A DNA stretch of 64,000 nucleotides, from NCBI GenBank assembly GCA_028753945.1, contig JAPNXP010000009.1, positions 3,782,001 through 3,846,000 of the forward strand. Direction: 5' to 3'. The translations under genes and the position numbers were made by a program. Positions 42,063 through 53,827 of this stretch are shown here, piece by piece (position 1 is the first letter of the stretch; each line of letters begins with the position of its first letter). The stretch is from Hexactinellida sp. DTS-2022 (taxonomy: Eukaryota > Porifera > Hexactinellida). Under the pieces are notes generated by a model. The model saw only the letters and a program-made list of their open reading frames with translations. It was not told the origin of the DNA and made no database searches.

Positions 42063-43732
42063 TATATGAGGCTTCCTGCTGTCGATGCTTTCATAATACA
42101 CTATGAATCAATACTAGGGTTTCTTGAGTCGATCAATGACGATGTATATGAACCAGTTAAGAACAGGGATGAGGCATTATCTTATTTACTTGGGCTTGAG
42201 ACTTTTCAAAATTACTTTAACCTTTGAATAGTTCAAAAGTTATTGGAATTTGTTCAACCTATTCACACAAAGAGCTACTGCTGGCAATGTTAGAGACTTG
42301 GTAAACACCCTTGTACTAACCCTCATATCTGAAGGACAGAATACGAGCAATGCTGAAGCACTATTTGAATCTGTAAAACTAATCACCATCCAGGATCTAA
42401 GACTTAACTTTCATGCATTTCCTAGGGCAAAACGTAGTGCCGCAAAGTGTAGACCTGTTGTGTGGTATTTTGAGACGCTGTGGTATTTTGAGACGCCTAT
42501 ATGATACACTCTATACACCATGGATGTGCTATTACAAATTAGACTGTGGTATTTTGAGACGCTGTGGTATTCTGAGGCGCAACTATACAAGGTAAATTAT
42601 ATCCACTCTAACTATAAGTTTATTGAACATTTAATGTTATACCTAATTATTAATTAATTAATTAATTAAATTGTGAATTTGAGACTTAGTATAACTAGTG
42701 AATTCTGGATTTGCTTTTCCAATCTACAGTGGTATTTCGAGCGCTGGTAGTGAAAATAATTTTCCACTTTACAGATAATTGTAATCCACTTGCTTTATTA
42801 AAAGAAGGTGTTTATTAATTAATACGTAGTAGCAACTCAACTTTATTTCATTAATTGACACAACAAACATCTAAATAATAAAGTATACAAATTATTCTAG
42901 TTTCCAATGATATCCCTACACTTCTCGGAACCCTCCAGCTAAGTCTCCATGTTTCGCAGTTTTCTACTTCTCCCTAATTTTTCTTTTCAAAGCATTTCTC
43001 TCATCCTGCCATACTCTTCTCTCATTCTCCAGGGATACTCTGCTCTTAATTAAAAGAATCAATTAGTTAAAATTGTTCGACTGCATCTTGGCAGCTCGAT
43101 CTGCTCTTCGGCTGATTCTAAATTTCTTCTGTCAACGTCTCGTCCACATAAATCATTGAAACCATCCTAATTCAATAATTCCTAAACTGTAACGTATTTA
43201 TAGTTTCTAAGTTTATACATCTTTGATCAAATAGAAAGACTCACGAAGTAATCACGAATATCATGTGCATTGTCATTAAATTTGATGTAATCCGAACTAT
43301 TAGCTTATATTCTTGAATCAAATTCCGGAATTAAATGGAATGCGTTAGTTATTTATCACTTCCGATTACAAGAATGAGGAACTGGTTCCCAAAACGATTA
43401 CTAAATTCGATATCTTGCAAATCTTAATTTTTTTCTCTCTAAAGCATTTTGTTGGCTAAATATCATATTTATAATTCTTATAACTGAAAGATTTAACTCT
43501 CTAATCCACTTGCCTTGAAAAAGACAGGATCTAGTCAAGCTATATGCATTTTCCCTTATAGATTAATTAATTAAAAAATACCATTAATTAAAATACTAGT
43601 AAAGCACAACTTTATTTAATCTTATTAATTAACAAAAAACACATTACAAACTAAAGTCTAATACTCTTCTTCTAATTAAATAATTCTCCACTTAATCTGA
43701 ATCTATATCCCCCATTCGTATTATCGTTTGTT

Positions 43733-43948
43733 TTAATTTTCTGATTTTTTTTTCAAATGCTTTTTTTCGATTTCCCATTCCGCCCTTTTCATATCTAGAT
43801 ACGCTTTGTGTTCATCAATCATTTTGCATGTCTCTTCCATCATGCTCATTTTTTTTTCTTCGTATTCTTTTTGCATCTGTTCAATAAATTCAATATAGTA
43901 TCTATCTGAAGAATCCATTATAGCTGTAATTACTTTTGCATATTTCAT
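43733..43948 (-). CDS. Small coiled-coil ORF inside the Ginger element
   Basis: 71 residues, rich in Glu/Lys/Met with heptad-like spacing (MQKEYEEKKMSMMEE, AEWEIEKKHLKKK). It is on the same strand as the integrase and 3' of it. Another minus-strand coil-like stretch (ENERRVWQDERNAL) lies near 42990-43050. No family recognised; it may be an exon of a second Ginger gene or a captured fragment. Confidence 0.4.
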   Translation of the reverse strand: MKYAKVITAIMDSSDRYYIEFIEQMQKEYEEKKMSMMEETCKMIDEHKAYLDMKRAEWEIEKKHLKKKSEN

Positions 43949-45350
43949 GTGGTATTTATAGTTGTAAGTTGTAAATCATTGTAGCACAAAACTGAGTCAT
44001 GAAACATTAAAAACGTAATATGGGCCAAGTGCACACATTGTGGAAGCTTATGAAACCTGTGTAATTTGGGCCATGTGCACACATTGTGGAAGCTTAAAAT
44101 GCTTCCTAAGTAACACGATATCTAATTTATCAAACTACTAGTTTATTATCTTATTTCTCCACTTTGTTTGGCTACAATACATACCTTATTACTCCCTGAT
44201 TATATTTTTGATTATAATATATATATGTCTAACTAAAAGCAATTTATATTAAAAATTTACTTTTATCACCCTGTTATTAAGATTAGCCACTATTATGCAT
44301 TGATATCTTTTATTAATAAATTTAATGGGAAATATCAGAGTAACAGTTTCAGAAAGATATAATAAATATACCACATAACTAACGTGTAAAGGATATAAAC
44401 TAATCCATCAAAATTCACAAATTCAGGACGGGAACTACTTGTTCTGGCTTGTACAATGTTCAGGCTCGATTCTTCTCGCAGAGTAATAAGATAAAATGTC
44501 TTGATAACTGCCTGTTAGTAAGCTATATGGAAAGATAATTGATTATGCTGTGAAGTAGTGTTAATTAATTAATTGATTAATGAATAAATAGTAGGTTGGT
44601 CCCTCAGGGCTGCAGCTAGCTACTAAAGAGTAGTTTCGCTGTGAGTGTACTTGGAACACACTCTGTACCTTTCCCCAACCGCGAGCCTAACGGTTGAGGG
44701 ATATCAAGAGCTTACCTGAGAACACCAAACTTATCTCTTGACACCATTGGCAGGACCTAGGCTCAGGACAATTTACCCATTACATGAGACTGAGGGTTTT
44801 TATTAAACAGAAGATTTAATAAAAACGATGATAACACAACGAAAGTTTTAACTTAGCTAACTGAAAGAAATGGAAATTTTGGCTAGTTATTATCTCAGTA
44901 TTCCACAACAACAACCAAATTATAGCCAGACATATATACTGAATTAGATACTCTTTTTTATGGCATACGACAGCGCTATATAACAATTATTAATTAATAT
45001 CGTTTCTAGCTGCTGTACCTAGTGTAGTATTAGTAAATTAATTATTCTATTTCTTTTTAATAAAAACCAGTTTGCTTGTAAATTGTTCTAATTTCCTATT
45101 ATAATTTAATCGAGAGTTCGCTATATGTTTATGAAACTGGATAAACGGAAGAATTGTCTTTGGAAATTTTTGTTGATCTAGTTCCAGGTATTATGAAGAA
45201 CCCTAAGAAGTGCGAGGCGGTTTTCTTCTGTTTGATTTGCTCAAAGTTGATACTATCCATTGCTGATTGCTGTGTAGAAGTACGAGATTCATCAATACTA
45301 GTAACTTCTTCTTGGGGAATGTCAAGTGGTGGAGAAAAGATGTCTGATAT

Positions 45351-47797
45351 TTATTCAATATCATCGAGTTGAGGAATGAATTCGCTCATAATAGCATCAT
45401 CTATTGCAAAATCTTCTTCAGTGTTGGACTGCAGGTTGTTAATGGTCGATAGAAGATCTTGATGCCTGGACTCTCTTCCCCACATAACCTTGAATGGAGT
45501 TTGTCCATGGGACCTTTTAAAGGTAGAATTCATTGTTATTGCAGCAGCTTTTAGAAGATTTGTCCAATGATCCCCAGTCTGGATCTCCATTTTGTTCAGT
45601 TTACTAAAAAAGAACTTTCATAGTTAGTATATTATCCTAAATCATGCATTCGAAATGTTGTTATCATTTGCTAGTTAACTAATAACACTACCTTTTGAGA
45701 ATCTTATTATGTGCTTCGACTAAACCGTTAGCCATCGGGTGGTATGCACGAGTGCTACGATTTTCAACTCCTAATTTCCGGTGAAATTCCTGAAATATCT
45801 ATGAATAATACAAGCAAAATTACTATCGAATACGTACTAATATTCTTAGAAAGAAATATTTAGCAATATTTCACTGAAAATATTTGATTAGAATGTAGAA
45901 AATTATTATGCAACTCACATTACTTGTAAACTCCCTTCCTTGGTCGTGTTGAATAATATCGGGTAATCCCATATCGAAGTAGATATCCTTAAGATTCTGG
46001 ATACTTCTTCTGATGTCTTCAACTTGAGAGCGCGCACTGCAACGTATTTGCTCAGATAGCAAACAGTGACTAAAATGTGTTTATATCCATCTTTGCTCTC
46101 AGAGAAATCACATACATATAAGGTCCATCCCTATATGTTTCCACGTTTTAGATGGAGGTGGGATTGGTCGGAGCTTCTTATGCGGTTGTGGTGGCAAGGC
46201 CGCTGTCATCTGACATGTATGGCAAGTCCTTACCTTTAGTATACAAGAAAGTAATTATAATATGGCATTTTTTAATAATTTTGTATTAGTTACAGCATCG
46301 ATATCTAATTACACCATTATATAAAATTCGTAAATGGTTGATTAAAGTTAACTGAACATTATAAAACTAAATATAAAAACAATTTGGGATCTTGCGAAAT
46401 CATGTTAGTTGCTATTAGTCGTCAAAATAAAATGCTTTACAAATTAGACAATCTAAAACTTAATAATTACGATTACAGCACATGGATGATTCAACTCAAA
46501 TGTTCCACTAAGACTGCATTCTAATGCTATTTTGGGATGTACGTACATCAATTAGAATAGAAATATAATAGAACTCGATTAAGGCGTACCAGCCTTGGGA
46601 AACAAGACAAAGTACGTACTAACCGAAGGCATGTCTTATCCGTATGCATAATCCACAGGTCGAAATGCTGACTTGTTGAATTGTGTAAATAAGATATCAA
46701 GGGTATACAAGTCTTCAAACATACTCAACGATAATATAAAAGTATTTTGGTTGTCACGTACTCAGACAATCAAAACACTAACGGAGTTCTGCTGACAATT
46801 TTCTAGAGTACGTATTAGCAGAATTTATTTGGGAATAGAAATTGGTACGTCTGATTCCGTGATTCGAGTATGTACTGTACTGAATTGATAATTGTACTGA
46901 ATTGATAATTGCAATGCAATTTACCCAGTAATTGTAAAATAAATCAAATGAATATATCTACATAACATTACAAATTGATTTTAATTGAAAATAAATCGAA
47001 ATAATAGTAGGTTAAGGGTTAATAATTTAAAATTATATAATTGTTAGGAAATAGGGAAATTTTTCGTACAGAAGTCAAAGATTAGATTGGTTGAAGTTGC
47101 AAAATGAGGACCAGGGTGATCCAGTTGGCTATAATTTGAAAAGTAACTACTTTTTCCTATTTTGAGTAAATAAGTTACCCTTATTAATTAAGCAATTTTA
47201 ATTCGAAAGACATCAAATACAAATTGTTCAAATACATTTCATTATCATATTAACTCACATAATCTCGAACGTCAATGTGAATGCCTGTCCATGTGTATCT
47301 TTGCTGAACTGAATTTAGAGCGGCGTGAATCCCTGGATGACCAACTTGGTCATGGAACCTTTGATAAATATCATCCAACTGAGACTTCAATGGAACTTCC
47401 AAATCTGTTTCTGTACCTCCCAGTTTAACTCTCTAAGGAGAAGATTAATTAAAACTATTAAATCAAATATAGTAGAACCTGCTAAGTAATAAGGACCAGG
47501 AAAGGACAGGGCAAAATGGCCGTTATAGACAAGTAACCGTTATGCAGTGGCTGTTAATTAAAGAGGATCTACTGTATTTTTAATTAATATATAAATAATG
47601 GGATTATTTATTAGTATAGCGAGTCATTTTTGGGGTTAAAAAAATCTCACCTTGAATAGTGTGTCGGATTCTGCAATGAAATAGGAGGACAGTTTTCTTT
47701 TGTAATTCCATCTTGTTTGCCGTGAGACTTGTACTGTCTCAGGATATTTTTGTTCGCGGAGAAACTGAATAATTTCTTGATAGTCTTCTGAATTCAT
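45351..47797 (-). pseudogene. Ginger integrase gene, several coding blocks
   Basis: Integrase of the retroviral/Gypsy type as used by Ginger DNA transposons to cut and join element ends. From the 5' side: a leading block (about 47797-47651, starting MNSEDYQEI); an H2C2 zinc-binding part (about 47432-47259: RFHDQVGHPGIHAAL, completed by CHTCQM in the next block); a core block (about 46233-45919, GLPDIIQHDQGREF with the second Asp); a block with the Glu region (about 45798-45692, AYHPMANGLVEAHNK); and a C-terminal block (about 45603-45351, GQTPFKVMWGRES). The gaps are short and look intron-like. The copy carries damage and is treated as a fossil. Confidence 0.8.
47470..47574. mobile_element. 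Short Tigger/pogo-type MITE (TA flanks)
   Basis: TAGTAGAACCTGCTAAGTAA ... AAAGAGGATCTACTG between TA dinucleotides; the first base is changed from the usual C. It lies in a gap between Ginger coding blocks. Confidence 0.75.
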
Positions 47798-48419
47798 TTG
47801 AAAATCAGAATAGAAATGATTGATTATTTGGTTTGGTTTGATTAGTTTGTTTGATTGATTGATTGATTGATTGTGTTGTGATAGTTGTAGACAAGGAGAG
47901 TAATGTAATTTACCTTATATAGTTGCGCCTCAGAATACCACAGCGTCTCAAAATACCACAGTCTAATTTGTAATAGCACATCCATGGTGTTTAGAGTGTA
48001 TCATATAGGCGTCTCAAAATACCACAGCGTCTCAAAATACCACACAACAGACCTACTAAATCGATTACCCAAGATCAGGTAAAGACCTATTTCACATGTC
48101 CCTATACGTCTGTAATGAAAATTGGTGCAAAATCTTTATTAAAGCGCTACTCAAAGAATGACCTGACAATTGTTTAGTTATTACGTGATTTGTGAGGAAT
48201 AAACAATTGCTGATTTAAAACTTAACTGAATAGTTGAATTTTTATGGCAGTGATATAAAATTTGATTGTCTAATATTTGAGAGGCAAAACTGATTTTCTC
48301 GACGCAGAGGAATGGGAGTTCCGTCTACGACCACGACTTTGAGAAATCTTGCAGAAGAAGTTGCACTCAAGTGGATGATACCAAACTTACATATGCTATG
48401 TCCGAGTACTACTTCCGAG

Positions 48420-48573
48420 CAGTGGCGGACACTAGGGGGGGCGAGGGGGGCGGTCGGACCCCCAATAATTTCGAAAGACTAAATTGATTGGGGGCACTGA
48501 CTAAGAATACTGAAAGTGTGATGAGTCCCAACTAATTTCGCCCCCCCAATATTTCGTCAAGTGTCCGCCACTG
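48420..48573. mobile_element. hAT-type MITE with perfect TSD
   Basis: CAGTGGCGGACACTAGGGG ... CAAGTGTCCGCCACTG between CTTCCGAG copies (48412-48419, 48574-48581). Inside or just beyond the hAT gene remnant. Confidence 0.92.
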
Positions 48574-48581
48574 CTTCCGAG

Positions 48582-49226
48582 TAGGATTATTCATTTGTCT
48601 GCCATGATCATTCAATAGTTGGGAGTCAGAAAATCAACTCCATCATATCAAATTGTTGGATGATGAATTTTGTTAGGCATGTTACATAATCTAGGAGAAG
48701 GGATCATGACAGAGAATGCAAAATAATTTAAATAGAAGAAAAAAAGGAGTAAATACGTAGTGAATTCTGAATGTATAATTGTACAGTATTTTAATCATTA
48801 TTAGCATTGATATCACATCACTGTGAACATGATGTAATTAACAAAAAAACTAATTTAAAGTAAATGATCGTCCGCCAATGAGTCAAACATTTGTAGAGCT
48901 TCTGGATGTCGCCATTAAATTGAAAATCAGATATACCTTCGTATTATTTATACGAATCTGGGCAAATTGTATAATGCGACAAACATATACACAATTAGTT
49001 AGTTTTTCCGAACTCTACAAAAGTAATTGACCAAATGTGACAAATGCATACATTGTCAATTGAGATATAATAGTATACTATAGTATGTTGTATTTGACAA
49101 ATAGAAACAAATAAATAAGCGGTAGCGACCTCTAAAAATGCTCCGAATACCAACAAATTTTACAATGAACATCTTCTTTGGTATATAAATTTTTTTAGAG
49201 AGTGGCCAGTTGAGAAATGAGTGGTA
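48582..49226. other. AT-rich spacer, nothing recognised
   Basis: May contain the distal part of the hAT element, but no conserved motif or inverted end is seen. The minus-strand ORF 49056-49283 is not convincing. Confidence 0.35.
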
Positions 49227-49400
49227 CAGTAGATGTCGGATATAAGCACACCGGTTATAAGAACATATCGGATATAAGAACACTATGTTGGAAAACGGTT
49301 GCCATCTACCCTATATAATTTATGTCGGTTATAAGAACATGCCGGTTATAAGCACATCAAGTGCAGTTCCCGATGATGTGCTTATAACCGGAATCCACTG
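49227..49400. mobile_element. Tigger/pogo-type MITE (TA flanks)
   Basis: CAGTAGATGTCGGATATAAG ... CTTATAACCGGAATCCACTG between TA dinucleotides, with the word GGTTATAAGAACA repeated inside. Confidence 0.9.
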
Positions 49401-49857
49401 TATATAAACGTATTATTTGTTGGCTAATAATTAGGGATATTGGTTGCCACTAATAAATTATTATTTAATGAAAAATTCAACTGTGCGAGTATTTTTGGTA
49501 TGTGCGAGTATTTTTGGTAACCTGAAGATAATTATAGGGGGGCTTAACCACCCTAAAGTTCAGGCTTGTATAGGATTATAGGTCAAGTACTGTGATATAC
49601 TTATTTAATCTTTACCTGGCTAAAGCAAATTTTCTATTTACACATCAAATCAAGAAATACTATTTATTGCCTGTGAAAACTGTCCTAATTTAATTTCCAC
49701 TTTAAGTAGTAAATTCCACTTTATGTCTTACTATTAAGAAGAACTTAGTATAATTAATTATATACCAACAATAACTAATATAACCTATAATTTTTCAGTT
49801 ACGATTTTCAGCACCTCTATAAAAAATTTTTAATTCCGCCGCCACTGCATTATAGAC
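49401..49857. other. Spacer with short direct repeat
   Basis: TGTGCGAGTATTTTTGGTA occurs twice in tandem (49482-49519). CCGCCGCCACTG at about 49836-49847 looks like a lone hAT-type right end. Otherwise nothing. Confidence 0.4.
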
Positions 49858-49862
49858 AAATC

Positions 49863-50120
49863 ATGGCGATTAAAACTCATTTGATTTCTCCTGCTTGTTA
49901 TAAGTATCTTCAGAGTTTAAAATGGATCTCTCTTCCTCATGTTCATACATTAGAGAAACTGTATACTTCATTTGTCTTGAAAACGATTTGTGTGCATATC
50001 TTCGCCATGCCACATCCCTCCTTAGTCCAGAGGAAAGAAATGTCACAGTTCAAATGGATGAAATTCATGTTAGATCTGATATTTCTTATTAGGATGGAAG
50101 AATATATGGTCCAAACTTAA
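49863..50120 (+). pseudogene. P-like transposase fragment
   Basis: 85 codons: HLISPACYKYLQSLKWISLP-VHTLEKLY, then QFKWMKFML where the family has the QMDE-H first catalytic Asp. Near-identical in DNA to the minus-strand P-like relic at 62480-62720, so the two belong to one subfamily. Both ends are cut off; no THAP or later core. An in-frame stop ends it at 50118-50120. Confidence 0.8.
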
Positions 50121-50288
50121 CTACTGAGTTTTTATGGTTGACGAAGTGCCTGGCTATTTTTGTTAGCTCCTTTGGTCCTATTGTGTAGGTGTAGATTTCG
50201 AGGTATCTTGTTTGGTTTGTAGTGAATGAGGGCTTGTGTGTTTTAATTTAGAAATACATGGTTGGGGGCCGATCGTCGGTATTGTGTA

Positions 50289-50580
50289 CATAGGCGCAAA
50301 GTTTTACAAGTCTGAGGTCAAAGTTTGGGGGGCGTGGAGCGAGTGTAGCGAGCGATTCTTTTGGGGGTTGGGGGGCTTTCCCCGGAAAAAAATGATTGCA
50401 ACAAATGACATCTTTTTAATGAATTATACGTATATTTACAATCCTAAATTATATTGAACATTTTATTTTTTATCCAGAGGGCACGATAACACGCGCACCA
50501 TTAATATTGCCCTCCTTCAACTTTTTGCGGGGGGGGGCGCACGCTCCCCCGCGCCCCCCCCCCCCCTGTTTGCGCCACTG
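50289..50580. mobile_element. hAT-type MITE with perfect TSD
   Basis: CATAGGCGCAAAGTTTTAC ... CTGTTTGCGCCACTG between ATTGTGTA copies (50281-50288, 50581-50588). G and C runs near the right end. Confidence 0.85.
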
Positions 50581-50689
50581 ATTGTGTAGGTTGGTGTTAG
50601 GCTGTAGCTGTGTTGAGTAAAGGTTTAATAATTGTAATAGAAGGAAATCGTTACATATGGTCTCTAGTTTAGATAAAAGCTCATGTATC

Positions 50690-51667
50690 CAGGGACGTTG
50701 CCAGGATTTTTCATCTAGGAGGGGCATAGAATTGTTAGAGGGGGCAAACATTATATTTGTGTTAGATCTAGCAGTTTACGCTACCAAAACTAGGCGATGA
50801 AGATTAAGCGTTCTAGTTTAATGTTCTGCAAAGTATTAAGAGTAGCCTACAAAAATCAATATATTAACAATAATTTTGCAACACCAGCTAATAAATACTA
50901 CACCTAAACTACCAGCTATAATGACAGTAAAGTCAATTTTTACAGGTAACAGGTCTAAATTATAAGTTAGAACAAACAGATTATAAGTTAGAACAAAAGT
51001 TGCCAAAATAACTTGGAATATCTTACAAGGCGCATCTAGATTACTAACAGTCCATTCCTGTCAACCGTACAGGGATTTCAACAATTTTGGATGTTCTGTC
51101 CAGGGATGTAATAAATTTGTATATGGATTACTAGTTGCTTAAATTATTGATTGTTTGTCGAATAATACATAAAAAATGCCTAACCCTAAATGTTGCATTT
51201 TGTTTTGTGTAAATTAATACCCTATTCAAGCGTACACGGATTCTCTGTACAAACTATATATTTCAATATAATCTGCTCCCCTAAGTGATCATTTTGATTT
51301 AGACTAAATGACATGTTCGTATGTATATCTTGACACACATAATAAAATGCTTTGGTTAGTGTAATTCATTTCAATATAAGTGTAGATTTACGTTTTAGAC
51401 GAGCGAGCTAACCGAGCGAGAAAATATTTTGAGGTGTCTAGGGATCTTGACCAATGTATAGGGGAAATAGGAGCCTCGTACAGGGATATAACTCAAATGC
51501 ATTGGAAAGTGTGAACTCATTAAATTGAATTCAATAGTATCAATGAATCAGAGGAATAAAATATTTCAATATATTTTACCAGGGGGGGCAATGCCCCGGG
51601 GCGAGGATTTCTACCAGGGGGGGGGAGTCATTGCCCCCTTATGCCCCCTCCCGTGGCGACGTCCCTG
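50690..51667. mobile_element. hAT-type element with nested relative of 33003
   Basis: CAGGGACGTTGCCAGG ... GTGGCGACGTCCCTG, flanks CATGTATC/CTTATATC (6 of 8). Inside, 51052-51510 is a second, older element with CCTGTCAACCGTACAGGGA near one end and GACGAGCGAGCTAACCGAGC, related to 33003-34086. Confidence 0.75.
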
Positions 51668-51699
51668 CTTATATCTCTCGTTTATTAAATTCATTCGAT

Positions 51700-52215
51700 G
51701 AACAAATGTTTTTTCTTGATTTATAGTTCTCAAATTAATGTAAATGAACGAAGTGCAATTTGAGGGAAAATGTTTGCACACCTTTGACAATATACATATT
51801 ATTGTATCCAATTAACAGCCGGCAACTTCCTTAAATTCTCGAAGGTATCAATTTGGGACTTTTTTGACTGTCATTGGACCAAAAAATGTTTTCCGCAATT
51901 ATAGCTCTTAAATGAATGAAAATGATCGAAGAGCAATTTCAAGGACGCAGTCTGGACAATTTTAACGATTGTTAATTTTTATCATCTAAAGAAACAGTCT
52001 GGCAAGGTCCTTAAACTTCGAGTTTATCATTTTGGGAGTTTATTGAGAGTCATTGGAACAAAAAATGTTTTTTCTTGATTCATAGTTCTTGAATTAATGA
52101 AAATGAACGAAGTGCAATTTGAGGGGCGCTGTTTGCACACCTTTGACGAAAAATAATTTTTATCTTTATAAGAAACATCCGGAAACATCTTAATCAACAA
52201 TATATTTTCAATTTG
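51700..52215 (-). repeat. ~175-bp tandem repeats, inverted outer arm
   Basis: About three diverged units with GAACGAAGTGCAATTT, CACCTTTGACGA and TTTTTTCTTGAT-x-x-ATAG-type words, in the opposite orientation to 53830-55920. ORFs 51611-51811 and 52027-52221 are translations of the repeat. Confidence 0.75.
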
Positions 52216-53651
52216 GCGCAAATAAAATCATCAGTTATAGGAATTTATTATTGTGCAATTTAACGGTGTCCTGGTAATCAATATTTTCATTACTATGGTA
52301 ACTTCTATTGAGTATATATTTAGCACTCCTACTCCTGTGGTCTAACATTTAAATTAGAATTTTAGAAATATTGTAATTTCATTGTCAAAGTAAATTCTTG
52401 TCTGAAGATTGAATATTTTAAATATAGAATATTAGCGTCTATCCTCCTATATAACACTATTCATATGTATTTGGAAAATATATTATACTTGTTATAGAAT
52501 GTTCAAATTCACAACATTGCTTCTACTATGTCTATTGTAATTATTCTACGTTCTCAATTATATATTTTATGCTTTTCGGTCCCAATATTTTTTATCATGC
52601 CTCCGGCGACAGAAAAAGTGTATATTTTGCTCAATCTGACTATGTTTCCTTATTATATCTGTAAATAATGCAGATTTATGAATTAAAAAACGTGCGAACT
52701 TTAAGATAAGTATCATTTATTATGTAGAAAATTTTTTAGTATTAATCTATTGTATCTTTCTCAATAGAGTCGGGCATTTAGTCAGGCTTCAGGTCAATCA
52801 AAATATTCATAGAAAAATGGTACTGACCGGTTGCAATCATCTGGAAAATTGTTTTATAGCATATTAAACTTTTCCTTCGGACTTCAAATGGATTATTGAT
52901 ATTTCTAGGAAGTTAAAGCTAAGCTCTCGCATATTAATTAATTTCAAAGTTTATGCTCACATCAAAGGAATGACACCACCTTATATGGGCATGTGAATTT
53001 ATAAAATTGTGACCATTTGGATAATGGTCTCATTTTTTCTTCCAATGTGTTTGCAATGGGATATTGATGTGAATAGATGGTTAGAGCTTAGCTCTAGAGT
53101 TAAACTTCAGGAGAGAGGAAATTAGCTGCGTCATCAAAAATGGGCACATTACATGCCCATATATGGATCATTTTGAAAACGGTGCGTGTTAGGGTCACGA
53201 AATGTATTACTGACGGATAGGAAGTCGGGTATTATGAGCATTTTGATACGTATAATTTGATTCTAGCACCTCGGGTGCCTGAGAAAAAAAAAATTGACAA
53301 GAAAACGTACCCTCGAATGGGATTATATGCCATAAAGTTTCAAATTTTCACTTTTTAACTATTTTTTTTTATCAATTGTGGTTTATCTTCGTTATTGATT
53401 GCTTGGATAAAGATAGGTTACCACCAATCCAACCAATGTTGATCAATTCAGTCAAGAGAATCGTTCAAAGTGGTGAAACCAGTGATTCGCTGTGCCAAAT
53501 AGCTTATAACTCTTAAAATACTGTTGGAAGAGACTCAAAACCATGTACAATCGTTTGTTATGGTCCTTTTGCAGTAATTGGCCAAGAATTAAAAAATTGC
53601 GTTGAGTGTATTTTTATGTAGATTTCACATAAAAAAGGTGTGGGTCGAGCC
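52216..53651. other. AT-rich centre between repeat arms
   Basis: No gene recognised. AATGTATTACTGACGGATAGGAAGTCG at about 53194-53220 weakly resembles part of the P-like arm. This could be the loop of a large foldback structure. Confidence 0.35.
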
Positions 53652-53808
53652 CAGGGGCGGTCTCAGGATTTTGCCAGCCCGGGGCTAAAGATCAGCTTTT
53701 AGTATCAATCCGGGGCATGCTCCATGTAATTATACTCAGGGGAATCCGGGGCAAAATATTTTGACCCGGGGCATTTGCACCGGAAGCCCCCCCATGGGAC
53801 CGCCACTG
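53652..53808. mobile_element. hAT-type MITE with perfect TSD
   Basis: CAGGGGCGGTCTCAGG ... CATGGGACCGCCACTG between GTCGAGCC copies (53644-53651, 53809-53816). Related to the one-ended piece at 950. Confidence 0.92.
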
Positions 53809-53827
53809 GTCGAGCCTTAAGGGGTTT

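Larger units (their letters stand above)
42456..48049 (-). mobile_element. Ginger-type integrase DNA transposon
   Basis: 5.6 kb between perfect 4-bp GACC copies (42452-42455, 48050-48053). Inverted ends of about 144 bp start TGTTGTGTGGTATTTTGAGA, and TGTGGTATTTTGAGACGC recurs four times with small variation in each arm. The minus strand carries integrase-like coding in blocks separated by short gaps. TGT termini, a 4-bp duplication and a Gypsy-like integrase without reverse transcriptase fit Ginger elements. It looks nearly complete in layout but is not intact. Inserted in the hAT gene; a small TA-flanked MITE (47470-47574) has landed in it. Confidence 0.8.
39044..48200 (+). pseudogene. hAT transposase (ZMYM/DUF4371 type) split by insertions
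   Basis: The start resembles ZMYM1-like hAT proteins (MAKRANECGEQ ... INIFFSKK at 39044). WNNIKKGRDGINKHNNN (about 39420) is the TTF-type zinc-finger region. After the Helitron, HHQRFALGKATIPEY and ALRGHRDEDQTANL (40610-40770) match DUF4371; IRGQG, then in another frame YDGASNMSGKNNGL (about 41090-41145) is the catalytic-region signature. Further pieces are at 41653-41906, 42063-42455 and, after the Ginger, 48054-48170 (SITQDQVKTYFTCPYTS). Removing the 42456-48049 element and one GACC leaves the frame open across the junction. Several stops and shifts; non-functional. The element's own ends were not found. Confidence 0.8.

Noticed and set aside
42250-42595. ORFs with repeated WYFETLWYFE / GILRRCGILRR
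   Set aside because: The repeated part is the doubled end module of the Ginger arm read through from the hAT fragment, not a protein repeat.
42456-48049. LTR retrotransposon interpretation of the integrase region
   Set aside because: Termini are inverted, not direct; there is a 4-bp duplication and no reverse transcriptase or protease motif was seen.
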